Of a DNA stretch of 20,745 bases, positions 1 through 7,448 are shown in pieces. The stretch is from NCBI GenBank assembly GCA_947374445.1, contig CANCBY010000022.1, positions 1-20,745 on the forward strand, read 5' to 3'. The notes under the pieces were generated by a model, which was given only the letters and a program-made list of their open reading frames with translations, had not been told where the DNA came from and did not search any database. The position numbers and the translations under genes are program-made. Within the stretch, counting starts at the first letter, position 1. Each line of letters begins with the position of its first letter. This DNA is from Pseudobdellovibrionaceae bacterium (lineage in GTDB: Bacteria; Bdellovibrionota; Bdellovibrionia; Bdellovibrionales; Bdellovibrionaceae).

Positions 1-94
1 ATACTACCCTCGAGAGTATAGATCCTAATAATTGGGTGCGGCGCGCAAAACACTCAGGGTCCGCATTTCGAAATCAAAGCAAGGCGAACTGAGT

Positions 95-110
95 CTCATC
101 TCCGGATGAG
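95..110. repeat. Small perfect hairpin upstream of the transposase-like gene
   Basis: CTCATC (95-100) and GATGAG (105-110) form a 6-bp stem with a 4-base loop, followed by the purine-rich GGGGAG. REP palindromes mobilised by RayT proteins are hairpins with a nearby GTAG/GGAG tetranucleotide, so this could be a relic of the gene's own recognition site. There is no second copy in the window, and the hairpin is short enough to be chance. Confidence 0.25.
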
Positions 111-140
111 GGGAGAGCAAAGTTTGCAGCTCAATCCGAT

Positions 141-731
141 ATGATTTACCGAAGCTCGTTTCGAAAAAACAAAATCTATTTTCATTTAGCGGTTCAAATT
201 TCTGAAAAAAATATGAGCGCAAAACAAATTGAATTTTTATGGGGCGACCTTGGGCCTCGAATTCGGCGCAATACTTTTTTGACTCCGCACTGTTGTGTTC
301 TGATGTCGAACCATTTTCATGGCCTCTTTGAAGTTCCAGAAATTTATTACGAGATGGCTGAGTCGGCACTCAAAGCAGAGTTTGGCCAGCTTCAAGATTT
401 TAAAGTGAGAGAGAACTCACAAGAGTCATTTAAAATGATAAGAATTAATTGTTTCGCAGCTTACCGTGAAACCTATCGCTATGTGTATCGAAACCCCATC
501 GAGGCGGGGCTTTGTCATCGGGCCGAAGCTTATCCTTTTAGCACTCTTGGAGAGCTGATCGGATATCGCCGACCAACTCTTTTTGTTGCGGATGCACTGG
601 GCGTGATTACCAATCCCTTTAAAATACTTGATTGGATCAACGCCTCTGATGCCAGTAGCAGCCGATCTATTATTTCTTCGCGGGAGCAGGGGCCTCTTCA
701 AAATAATCAGGAGCTACAAACTCTGGTGTGA
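141..731 (+). CDS. REP-associated tyrosine transposase-like protein (RayT / Y1 HUH family)
   Basis: Single-strand DNA nuclease of the IS200/IS605-like Y1 superfamily, the group that nicks and moves REP palindromes. The 196-residue protein shows the HUH metal motif H58-F59-H60 in the family context LMSNHFHGLFEVP, and a helix ending YRYVYRNPIEAGL (about 112-124) that carries the candidate nucleophilic tyrosine (Y114 by alignment to rYv.rNP). The N-terminal strand FHLAVQISEKN fits the usual YHVT.R.N start of the fold, so the protein is probably complete. The ATG at 141 is the only usable start after an in-frame stop at 90-92, but it has no clear ribosome binding site. The last 62 bases overlap, antisense, the end of the nuclease gene. 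No terminal inverted repeats or accessory orfB are present, so it is a stand-alone gene and not an insertion sequence. Confidence 0.72.
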   Translation: MIYRSSFRKNKIYFHLAVQISEKNMSAKQIEFLWGDLGPRIRRNTFLTPHCCVLMSNHFHGLFEVPEIYYEMAESALKAEFGQLQDFKVRENSQESFKMIRINCFAAYRETYRYVYRNPIEAGLCHRAEAYPFSTLGELIGYRRPTLFVADALGVITNPFKILDWINASDASSSRSIISSREQGPLQNNQELQTLV

Positions 732-1773
732 GAGGGTATTTATAAGCTTTGTATGCAGCTAAGTTCGGTCGTCCGACCGATACATAGGCCTCGTCCCAAA
801 GTTGCGCCAAAAGAGCCGCCGAACGTGACATTCCTTGAATAATAATAGGCTCAAATTTTTTGCTGACAGTTTTTATATCTGCACGCTCTGCTGCAATTCG
901 GATTTCCATCCCTTTTTCACTTTTTGTTGACGAAGGCTTTTTCACCGGATCAGCGGCAATCACCAACGGAACGTCCGCCAGCGCAAGTTCTGAGAGACCC
1001 TTCATTTTTTCGATAGTAGTCTTTTGCTTCAAATAAGCAGCTTTGCCCCGAAGTTTTTTGGCCGCTTTGACCACTCGATCTTCAAGGTCAGATCCGATAA
1101 CAGAAACCCCGGTTTCTTCAAAAAATGAATGGATGCCACCATGGCCGACAGCATAGCCGTCGTAGTCAGCAGTTCCGTGAAATGGCTGAGAAGCATCGCC
1201 CACAAAGTGGCCCATAAGGCCCAAGTTTAAAATGAAAGAGTAAGTGTTTTTATTAAAGGCTAAGTTTTCATCTTGCTCTTCTTTTGAGTTTGCGGGCAGA
1301 GCTGCGGCTTTCCACTCAGTTTCGAGCCCTGTAGCTCTGCGCATGAACTGATCAGCTCTCCACCAAAGAGATCCAAACTCCGTCGGTACTGAAAAAATAG
1401 TTTTGTCTTTGTTCAATGCATTGGGCTTGCCAGTAAATTGAGAAACAACTTGTTTGTAGTCGGTAGGAACGTCTTTGAGTTTAAGACCTGTAATCTCAAC
1501 ATCAATAAAATGGGCAGGGTTGCCAAGCTTGCTGACATCAGATCCAAGACTCTTCCAGTAGATATCTGGAATATTGCAAAGGTGTCCCATCACATGAGGG
1601 CGGCTGCGCAAAAATTCTTTCAAGCCTTCTTCTTTCACTAAGAAAGTAGCTGCCGAGCAAATCGTATGATGACCGCGGCCTCCCCAAGCAAGAGCTTTTG
1701 AGTCCAGCAACGACACTGCAAACAAAACGAGTCCGAGTAAAAAACCAGTGATGATTTTAGAAGTGAATTTCAT
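670..1773 (-). CDS. Exported S1/P1 nuclease / zinc phospholipase C superfamily enzyme
   Basis: Trinuclear-zinc phosphodiesterase. A signal peptide ends ALA before W30, so the mature protein begins WGGRGH, as in P1 nuclease where the N-terminal Trp amine binds zinc. All nine expected ligands can be placed: W30, H35, D70, H88, H189, D193, H199, H215, E219. The spacing HxxxDxxxxxH (189-193-199, in GHFVGDASQPFH) is exact. The last ligand is Glu, as in Bacillus cereus phospholipase C, where P1 has Asp, and the gap from H199 to H215 is short as in that enzyme. It probably cleaves single-stranded DNA/RNA to nucleotides, with phospholipase an alternative. The protein has 367 residues, about 338 mature, longer than P1, with a Lys/Ala/Pro-rich tail. 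The start is set by AAAGGA 4 bases upstream. It lies 52 bases behind the nucleoside ABC permease gene with no terminator between, so it is likely the last gene of that operon. Confidence 0.85.
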   Translation of the reverse strand: MKFTSKIITGFLLGLVLFAVSLLDSKALAWGGRGHHTICSAATFLVKEEGLKEFLRSRPHVMGHLCNIPDIYWKSLGSDVSKLGNPAHFIDVEITGLKLKDVPTDYKQVVSQFTGKPNALNKDKTIFSVPTEFGSLWWRADQFMRRATGLETEWKAAALPANSKEEQDENLAFNKNTYSFILNLGLMGHFVGDASQPFHGTADYDGYAVGHGGIHSFFEETGVSVIGSDLEDRVVKAAKKLRGKAAYLKQKTTIEKMKGLSELALADVPLVIAADPVKKPSSTKSEKGMEIRIAAERADIKTVSKKFEPIIIQGMSRSAALLAQLWDEAYVSVGRPNLAAYKAYKYPLTPEFVAPDYFEEAPAPAKK

Positions 1774-1825
1774 GTGTTCCTTTGGGTAAAAATAATTATT
1801 AAAGGTGAGAGCACGAATGATTTGA

Positions 1826-2698
1826 TTATTGTCCTAAACCCTTCGGAGCTCGACTGGCCCGACTTTGCCCGAAAAATCCCGCCAATGCAATTATGGTGAC
1901 TAAGTATGGCAGAATCTGAACAAATTGAACCGGCAAGAAAGACTCATTGCCTTGCAATCGAATTTGCAGAGCATCAGCAACAGCAAATAACAGGCAGGCT
2001 CCAGCTGTTGGAAGTGGCTTCCAGCGGCCAAAAATTAATGCAGCCAACGCCATAAAGCCTCGTCCCGCCGTCATATTGGGAGAGTACGAAGACGCTAAAA
2101 AAAGTGACAGGCTGCCGCCACCAAATCCTGCAAGCAAACCGCAAATACAGACGGAGCTCCAGCGAATGGCCTGCAGTGAATAGCCCGCCGCAGTCAATGC
2201 CAAAGGATTTTCTCCAGCGAATTGCAAAAGCAATCCGCCTTGAGTTTTATTATAAAAATACACAGTGATCAAAAGTGCAATCGCAGCCATGACAGTGGGC
2301 TCAAATGAAAAGCGATCTGCGATAGCTAAACTGGGAGTGGCTCCTGTGGTATCAAAAACTAATTTTGTAATGAGTGGTGCTACACCAACAGCTAAAATAT
2401 TGATCGCTGTACCTGTCACAATTTGGTCGGCTTTAAATTTGAGAGTAAAAAGTCCATACAGCGCGGCGATAGCCATTCCGCCAAAACCTGCGGCCAAAAA
2501 ACCCAACCAAGGTGAGTGTAAAAGTTGAGCGGCCGTAGCGCCGGCTAGGGCTCCCATGAGCATCATTCCTTCAAGTGCGATCTGTATCACTCCCGAGCGC
2601 TCACTGAATAGTCCTCCCAGTGAAGCAAACAACAGAGGAGTTGTGCCACGCAGGACCGAAAGTAAAAATGCAACAGAGATCAGGTTTTGTTCGTTCAT
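1826..2698 (-). CDS. nupQ: Nucleoside ABC transporter permease, NupQ/YufQ type
   Basis: Inner-membrane permease subunit of a BMP-family nucleoside importer (BPD_transp_2, COG1079 type). The 290-residue protein is almost wholly hydrophobic, with about eight to nine membrane spans. Residues 30-50 carry the conserved FSERSGVIQIALEGMMLMGA segment typical of YufQ, and a GRGFMALAALIFGRWKP stretch near 210-230 matches the cytoplasmic coupling loop of this permease class. Its ATG shares one base with the stop of the upstream permease (TAATG), which implies translational coupling and 1:1 production. Assignment to the nucleoside branch, and not to a sugar importer, rests on the partner BMP protein and gene order. 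Confidence 0.88.
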   Translation of the reverse strand: MNEQNLISVAFLLSVLRGTTPLLFASLGGLFSERSGVIQIALEGMMLMGALAGATAAQLLHSPWLGFLAAGFGGMAIAALYGLFTLKFKADQIVTGTAINILAVGVAPLITKLVFDTTGATPSLAIADRFSFEPTVMAAIALLITVYFYNKTQGGLLLQFAGENPLALTAAGYSLQAIRWSSVCICGLLAGFGGGSLSLFLASSYSPNMTAGRGFMALAALIFGRWKPLPTAGACLLFAVADALQIRLQGNESFLPVQFVQILPYLVTIIALAGFFGQSRASRAPKGLGQ

Positions 2699-3765
2699 TA
2701 AATTTTCTCCCTGTCTTTTTTGCTAGAGATAGATCTTGAGAAAAATTTAGAGCGAAATTTTTTAAAATCAAAATATTGAACAGCAACAACCGAAAAAATA
2801 ATAACGGCCTGAAGTACTTTTGCAAAATCACGTGTGATATTTTGAGTTTCCATGTCTAAATCTGCTGCTCCTTTTTGAAGGACAGCAAAGAGAAAAGCCG
2901 ACAATAAAATTCCAATAGGATTGTTTCGTGCAAGCAGAGCGACCGCAATTCCTACAAATCCATAATCCGCTGAAAAACCCATACGAAACTTTCCACTGGA
3001 TCCCATGACTTCGTTCAGCGCCACCATTCCGGCTAATGCGCCAGAAAGTGCCATGGCCCAAACTTTAATTTTTTTAGATGATATTCCCGAAAGCTCCGAG
3101 GCCATTTCGTTTTTGCCAGTCATCTTAAGCTCGAAGCCAAACACGGTTTTGCGCAAAAGAAACCAAATGCCAATGGCTACTAAGATAGCGATGACAAGAG
3201 TTATATTTGCAGGAGAGTCGGCAAAGGCAAGTTTCACAAAGTCAAAATCACGAAACATAAATTGCGTGGGAATTAACTTTGTTTCTGGATTTTGTGAGTC
3301 AAGACTGCGAAATGTGTTGAGAACAAAGTAGCTGGTCACACCAGAGGCAATGAAGTTCATCATCATTGTTACAACCACTTCATGGCTGCCTCTGTAAGCC
3401 TTAAGCCATCCAGGAATAGCTCCCCATATTCCGCCAGCAGCAAGTGCGGCGACACAAGCAAGCAAAGGAGCAATCACGCCGGGACAATTGGGAAATAGCA
3501 GCCCAGTCGCTGCAGCAGCCAACGTAGCGACAGTGAGTTGTCCTTCGGCGCCGATATTAAAGAGGCCCGCATGAAATGCTAAACAAACCGAAAGGCCTGT
3601 GAAAACCAGAGATGTAGCATAAAATAAAGTCAGCCCTAGATCATAGGTTGTGCCAAAAGCGCTTTTAAAAATGATCATTAAAATATGTAAAGGACTTTCT
3701 CCGGCAAAAGCCGTAAGCCCCAAGCAAAGCGCCAACCCTAAAGTAAACCCAAAAAATGCCTTCAT
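2698..3765 (-). CDS. nupP: Nucleoside ABC transporter permease, NupP/YufP type
   Basis: Second membrane subunit of the importer (COG4603 type), 355 residues with about nine to ten predicted spans. The diagnostic AFHAGLFNIGAEGQLTVA motif lies at about residues 62-80, followed by alternating Ala/Gly-rich helices. Around residue 225 the MTGKNEMASELSGIS segment is the cytoplasmic coupling helix that meets the ATPase. Its start overlaps the stop of the ATPase gene by four bases (ATGA), and its own stop overlaps the start of the next permease, so three genes are translationally chained. The basic C-terminal tail (Lys/Arg/Ser rich) is cytoplasmic by the positive-inside rule. Confidence 0.88.
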   Translation of the reverse strand: MKAFFGFTLGLALCLGLTAFAGESPLHILMIIFKSAFGTTYDLGLTLFYATSLVFTGLSVCLAFHAGLFNIGAEGQLTVATLAAAATGLLFPNCPGVIAPLLACVAALAAGGIWGAIPGWLKAYRGSHEVVVTMMMNFIASGVTSYFVLNTFRSLDSQNPETKLIPTQFMFRDFDFVKLAFADSPANITLVIAILVAIGIWFLLRKTVFGFELKMTGKNEMASELSGISSKKIKVWAMALSGALAGMVALNEVMGSSGKFRMGFSADYGFVGIAVALLARNNPIGILLSAFLFAVLQKGAADLDMETQNITRDFAKVLQAVIIFSVVAVQYFDFKKFRSKFFSRSISSKKDREKI

Positions 3766-5276
3766 GATTTAAATCCAGCCATGGCCGCGCCGATGGCCTT
3801 GTCATTAAAATCAGAGCGCTTAAACTCTTTAACAATTTCACCCCGGAATAGTACCACAATTCGATCGGACAATTTCATCAGCTCCTCGAGCTCTGAAGAA
3901 ATAAGCAAGATGCCCGTGCCTTCGTCGCGAATTTCCAGAAAAGATTGATGAATTTTTTTGATCGCTTGGATATCAACCCCTCGAGTTGGGTGAGCAGCGA
4001 TAAGAGCTTTGAGAGGCTTTAAAAGCTCGCGAGCGATAACGAGCTTTTGTTGGTTTCCTCCCGAGAGTTCCGATAGCATCTGCCTTCCATTTTGAAATTG
4101 AACATCAAATTTTTTACAGGCCTCAGTAAAGGCTTCTTTGAGGGCTTTAGATTTTATTAGGCCCCACTTTTGAAAGTGATTTTGCTGACCGAGCAAGAAA
4201 TTTTCAAAAAGAGAACTGTTAATACAGCTGGCCTTGGAGTGTCGATCTTCTGCAAGATATCCTAATCCCGCTGCACGAATATCTCTGTTCGTCATTTTAG
4301 AAATGAGCTTGCCGTTCAGGTAGACTTCACAATCTTTTCTTTCAGAGAGAGGGCGAGAAAGAGGATTTATTATCTGCTGAATAATCTGAGATTGCCCATT
4401 TCCTTCGACACCCGCAACACCTAAAATTTCTCCCTGTTTCAGAGTAAAATTTATTTTTGGTGTTTTAAATTCAAGTGCGAATTCCGAAGATTGAGGTGCG
4501 AATTTTGAGGCACTGACCTTAAGCTCATGAAAGGGCTCGCCAATCATATCTTCAGCTAATGTTGTTTCGTTCCATTGGGTCACTGGGCCGGTGCGGACAA
4601 CTTGTCCTTTGCGAAAGACGGTGATGGTGTCAGCAACCGAAAAAACTTCTTTGAGCTTATGAGTGATCAAAAGAATTGTTTTGCCATGGGCTCGAATTTT
4701 TTGAAGCCGAGATAAAAACTCATCAATTTCTTGTGGAGTTAGGACGGCCGTAGGTTCATCTAAGATGAGAATATCAGAATTATTAAAAAGAAGTTTTAGA
4801 ATTTCAATTCGCTGTTGAATTCCCACGGGGAGCTTCTCAATGGGGGAGTTCCAATCGACTGGCATTTGCAAAGACGATGCAAGCGATTCTAGTTTATATC
4901 GAATTTGAGATCTTGGCAGAGGCAAAAAGGCATTTGTATCCAGACTTTCTGGTGTCATTTCCAAAATCACATGATCTAGAGCTGAAATCGGCCCTGCCAA
5001 CATAAAGTGTTGGTGAACCATTCCGATACCGTAGTTTTTTGCGATGGCAGGATTTTTAATTTGAACTTTTATGCCATTGAGAAAAATCTCTCCTTGGTCC
5101 GGCTCGTAGAGACCAAAGAGCATTTTCATTATTGTAGATTTGCCGGCGCCGTTTTCGCCAACAATTGCGTGTATAGTTCCAGTCTGAACAGAAAACGTGA
5201 CGTTCTCATTAGCTATCTTAGAGCCAAAAGACTTTGAGATCTCTTTGAATTCAATCAATGAAGAGGTCGTAGTCAT
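3762..5276 (-). CDS. nupO: Nucleoside ABC transporter ATP-binding protein, NupO/YufO type (two fused nucleotide-binding domains)
   Basis: ATPase that drives the importer. It holds two ABC domains in one 504-residue chain, as in the sugar/nucleoside family (COG3845). Domain 1 is catalytically complete: Walker A GENGAGKST at 40-48, signature PVGIQQR near 152, Walker B ILILDEPTAVL near 170, and H-loop ITHKLKEV. Domain 2 has the usual family degeneracy: the Walker A position reads GVEGNGQSQ (about 285-293) without the GKS/T, LSGGNQQK is intact (about 403-410), and the Walker B end reads AAHPTRGVD. Only one ATP site is expected to hydrolyse. The gene starts 28 bases after the binding-protein gene. 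A GGAGG lies upstream with a long spacer of 11 bases. Confidence 0.92.
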   Translation of the reverse strand: MTTTSSLIEFKEISKSFGSKIANENVTFSVQTGTIHAIVGENGAGKSTIMKMLFGLYEPDQGEIFLNGIKVQIKNPAIAKNYGIGMVHQHFMLAGPISALDHVILEMTPESLDTNAFLPLPRSQIRYKLESLASSLQMPVDWNSPIEKLPVGIQQRIEILKLLFNNSDILILDEPTAVLTPQEIDEFLSRLQKIRAHGKTILLITHKLKEVFSVADTITVFRKGQVVRTGPVTQWNETTLAEDMIGEPFHELKVSASKFAPQSSEFALEFKTPKINFTLKQGEILGVAGVEGNGQSQIIQQIINPLSRPLSERKDCEVYLNGKLISKMTNRDIRAAGLGYLAEDRHSKASCINSSLFENFLLGQQNHFQKWGLIKSKALKEAFTEACKKFDVQFQNGRQMLSELSGGNQQKLVIARELLKPLKALIAAHPTRGVDIQAIKKIHQSFLEIRDEGTGILLISSELEELMKLSDRIVVLFRGEIVKEFKRSDFNDKAIGAAMAGFKS

Positions 5277-5304
5277 CTTTTTAAGAACCTCCGTTATTGG
5301 ATTC

Positions 5305-6321
5305 CTATTTTGTGGGCTTGCTGTTTTGCTTGTAATAGTCAGGTACGACTATTTTGCCACTTATAATTTGTTCTTTGAGTTTTTCTAGCTGACTTTTTTG
5401 TTCTGCTGAAATGAGCTTTTCATTGTACTGATCGACGGCATAGTCGATGCCTTTGCTTTTCAATCCAAAACGATTTGTTCCAGCAGCAAAATGACCATCT
5501 CTTGCTTCTTTGATTGTATCGTAAACAGCGATATCCACTCTCTTCAGCATGCTTGTCAGAATAAAACCTGGTTTAATCCAGTTTTGATTTGAATCTACGC
5601 CAATGGCGAGCTTCTTTTTTTCTTCGGCGGCATCAAATATCCCTGACCCTGAGGCTCCAGCCGCCACAAAAATAACTTCAACACCTGAGTTGTACTGCGA
5701 AAGCGCCAGCTCTTTTGCTTTTGCAGGATTATTCCAAGCTTCGCTCGACACTCCGATAAAATTGGTTGTCAATTTTGCGTCAAGTTTAATTTTTTTGATT
5801 CCAGCCTCGTAGCCCACTGCAAATCGTCGGATGAGTGGAATGTCCATTCCGCCGATGAATCCAATTTTGCCAGAAGGAGACTTCATCGCAGCTAAGGCAC
5901 CAACAAGATAGGATCCTTCTTGCTCCTCAAAAAGCAAAGATTTGACATTCTTGGCATTGATTTCGCCATCAACAATCGCAAAGTTTTTTGTAGGAAATTG
6001 TTCCGCAATTTTTTTGACCGCATCGACTTGAGCAAAGCCAATCCCGATGATGAGATTAAAATCTTTTTTAGCAAAAGATCGGTGCAAATTTTCGATGGCG
6101 TTGGTGTCCGAAGCCTCAACATATTTGAGATCAATCCCGAGTTCTTTTTGTGCTTTGGTTGCACCAAGGTAGGCCGCTGAATTAAACGACTTGTCATCTT
6201 TGCCGCCTTTGTCCAGGACTAGACCCACACGAAAATTTTCGGCTTGTACAATCTGAGATAGAAGAATCAATGCGCAAAAAAATCTCAAATGACCTTTTTG
6301 AAGCGTATTTAGTGCTTTCAT
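5305..6321 (-). CDS. BMP-family nucleoside-binding protein (PnrA/NupN-like), periplasmic
   Basis: Substrate-capture subunit of the importer, Bmp/Med/PnrA family. I place the start at the ATG ending at 6321 because GAGG at 6328-6331 stands six bases before it; two in-frame ATGs lie upstream at 6333 and 6327, but neither has a ribosome binding site. The resulting 338-residue protein begins with a Sec signal peptide ending VQA before ENFRVG. There is no lipobox cysteine, so it is free in the periplasm, unlike the lipoprotein homologues of Gram-positives and spirochaetes. Family marks are GGKDDKSFN just after the first strand, LIIGIGFAQ, and a GKIGFIGGMD strand in the middle. Family members bind purine nucleosides or related ligands; which one is bound here cannot be read. 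First gene of the nup-nuclease operon. Confidence 0.88.
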   Translation of the reverse strand: MKALNTLQKGHLRFFCALILLSQIVQAENFRVGLVLDKGGKDDKSFNSAAYLGATKAQKELGIDLKYVEASDTNAIENLHRSFAKKDFNLIIGIGFAQVDAVKKIAEQFPTKNFAIVDGEINAKNVKSLLFEEQEGSYLVGALAAMKSPSGKIGFIGGMDIPLIRRFAVGYEAGIKKIKLDAKLTTNFIGVSSEAWNNPAKAKELALSQYNSGVEVIFVAAGASGSGIFDAAEEKKKLAIGVDSNQNWIKPGFILTSMLKRVDIAVYDTIKEARDGHFAAGTNRFGLKSKGIDYAVDQYNEKLISAEQKSQLEKLKEQIISGKIVVPDYYKQNSKPTK

Positions 6322-6384
6322 TTTCATCCTCATCTTCTGGTTGTTTTACTGCCTTTAAATTTTTAAATACCCAATAAGGCCGAG

Positions 6385-6413
6385 AAGTTAGAGGCCTAGG
6401 CTCGCTGAGTCAA
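6385..6413 (-). promoter_or_regulatory. Possible sigma-70 promoter of the nucleoside transporter operon
   Basis: Read leftward, TTGACT (6413-6408) is followed after exactly 17 bases by TAACTT (6390-6385). This leaves a leader of roughly 57 bases before the ATG at 6321. The spacer contains a near-palindrome around CCTAGG (6391-6403, GAGGCCTAGGCTC), a possible operator. The -35 match is good (5 of 6), the -10 weak (3 of 6). Confidence 0.3.
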
Positions 6414-6523
6414 TGGGGGATTATATTTGATTTAAACCTCGTATATTCGACTTAGTGCTGGGCTTGTCATTTATCAATAAAAGAAAACCATCCATCTCTA
6501 ATATCGAATTTAAAATTACTAAA

Positions 6524-6550
6524 TTTTGATCTAGTATAAATTAATCAAAA
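6524..6550. promoter_or_regulatory. Palindromic operator candidate overlapping the -10 box of the Crp/Fnr-family gene
   Basis: TTTTGAT (6524-6530) and ATCAAAA (6544-6550) are exact 7-bp inverted arms separated by 13 bases; the match continues imperfectly for two more bases. The spacer holds TATAAA (6535-6540), a plausible -10 hexamer about 38 bases before the start codon at 6578. TTGAT/ATCAA are the half-sites typical of FNR-type regulators, but the usual spacing is four bases. This could be an autoregulatory site for the adjacent gene or another dimer with a longer footprint. Confidence 0.35.
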
Positions 6551-6577
6551 ATGAATCAAATGGGATTGAGGTAATAA

Positions 6578-7360
6578 ATGACAATGTTAAACTATCAAGA
6601 AAATCAAATGGTTGAGTCGGTCTCTGATACTCAAATGAACGCTCAGGAGCTTCCAAAAGCTCAAAAATCAGGGTCTTTTCATCAAATGGCTCCCAAAGCA
6701 CCTGAGGTGACGGGAGGCATGAGTCCTTCTTTTCAAGTGGTGCAGCTCAAAGAAAATGAATTTGTTTTCCGCCAAGGAGAGGCCCCTAAGGGTCTTTATT
6801 TTATAAAATCAGGCAGTGTGAAAGTGGTCGTTAATCGCAGTTTAACTCGCGGGCGAATGACTTCTCCTGAGTATATCAATCAGGTTGTGGGTGCCGGCAA
6901 CTTTTTTGGCTATAATTCTGCGATCAAAGGGCAAGCTCATAATACCTTTGCTAAGACTCTAAAGCCTACGGAGCTTCATATTTACAGCTTAGAATCTGTG
7001 CAACAAATTGTGAATGGCCCAGAGAGTTTGGTAAAATCCTTGCTGCTTCAGGCTGTCAAAGACAGCGAGGCGCAAGCCGTGATCGAGCAGCTTCATTACC
7101 TGGCAAGTGTGCAGGAGCGGATTGCTTATCGACTTCTTTTGCTGGCTGATCAGTTCGGGATCGAATCGGCCCAAGGAACGACGTTGAACTTGCGATTGAC
7201 AAGAAATGAGCTGGCTCAGTTGGCAGGTACAATAAATGAGTCGCTTTCAAGACATCTCACTGAGTTCAAAAACGAAGGAATCTTGGAGCTTAGCGGAAAA
7301 GAGATCATCATCAAAGACCGACAAGCTCTAATGCAAAGGTCTGGTAATTTTAAGTTTTAG
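6578..7360 (+). CDS. Crp/Fnr-family transcription regulator with non-canonical effector pocket
   Basis: DNA-binding regulator of 260 residues. The first 50 residues are polar and Met/Gln/Pro rich, probably disordered. A cyclic-nucleotide-binding-like beta-barrel follows (about 52-165, with LKENEFVFRQGEAPKGLYFIKSG cut as 57-68 and 69-79), then a dimer helix and a Crp-type winged helix at 207-240 (LTRNELAQLAGTINESLSRH). In the phosphate-binding cassette the residues aligned with Glu72, Arg82 and Ser83 of E. coli CRP are Tyr112, His121 and Asn122, so cAMP binding in the usual way is unlikely. No N-terminal cysteine cluster is present, so it is not an iron-sulfur FNR. GAGG six bases before the ATG supports the start. 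A strong terminator follows, so it is probably monocistronic. Its targets are unknown; it is divergent from the nucleoside uptake operon. Confidence 0.88.
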   Translation: MTMLNYQENQMVESVSDTQMNAQELPKAQKSGSFHQMAPKAPEVTGGMSPSFQVVQLKENEFVFRQGEAPKGLYFIKSGSVKVVVNRSLTRGRMTSPEYINQVVGAGNFFGYNSAIKGQAHNTFAKTLKPTELHIYSLESVQQIVNGPESLVKSLLLQAVKDSEAQAVIEQLHYLASVQERIAYRLLLLADQFGIESAQGTTLNLRLTRNELAQLAGTINESLSRHLTEFKNEGILELSGKEIIIKDRQALMQRSGNFKF

Positions 7361-7397
7361 AGTATGTTTTAACTGTAAAGTTTAAGAATTAATTTCT

Positions 7398-7437
7398 AAC
7401 GCCCTGATTTAGGTTGAAGACTGTCAGGGCGTTTTTT
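7398..7437 (+). terminator. Intrinsic terminator after the Crp/Fnr-family gene
   Basis: AACGCCCTGA (7398-7407) pairs perfectly with TCAGGGCGTT (7424-7433), a 10-bp stem with a 16-base loop, and the strand runs into six T at 7432-7437. This is the clearest terminator of the window. Confidence 0.9.
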
Positions 7438-7448
7438 ATTCCTATTTA

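Noticed and set aside
25..369. A 114-codon minus-strand open frame at the left edge
   Set aside because: It lies antisense to the transposase-like gene, has no ribosome binding site and its translation is not like any protein I recognise; the plus frame carries clear motifs.
6334..6577. A riboswitch upstream of the nucleoside transporter operon
   Set aside because: The predicted leader is only about 57 bases and I see no purine, preQ1 or other riboswitch core.
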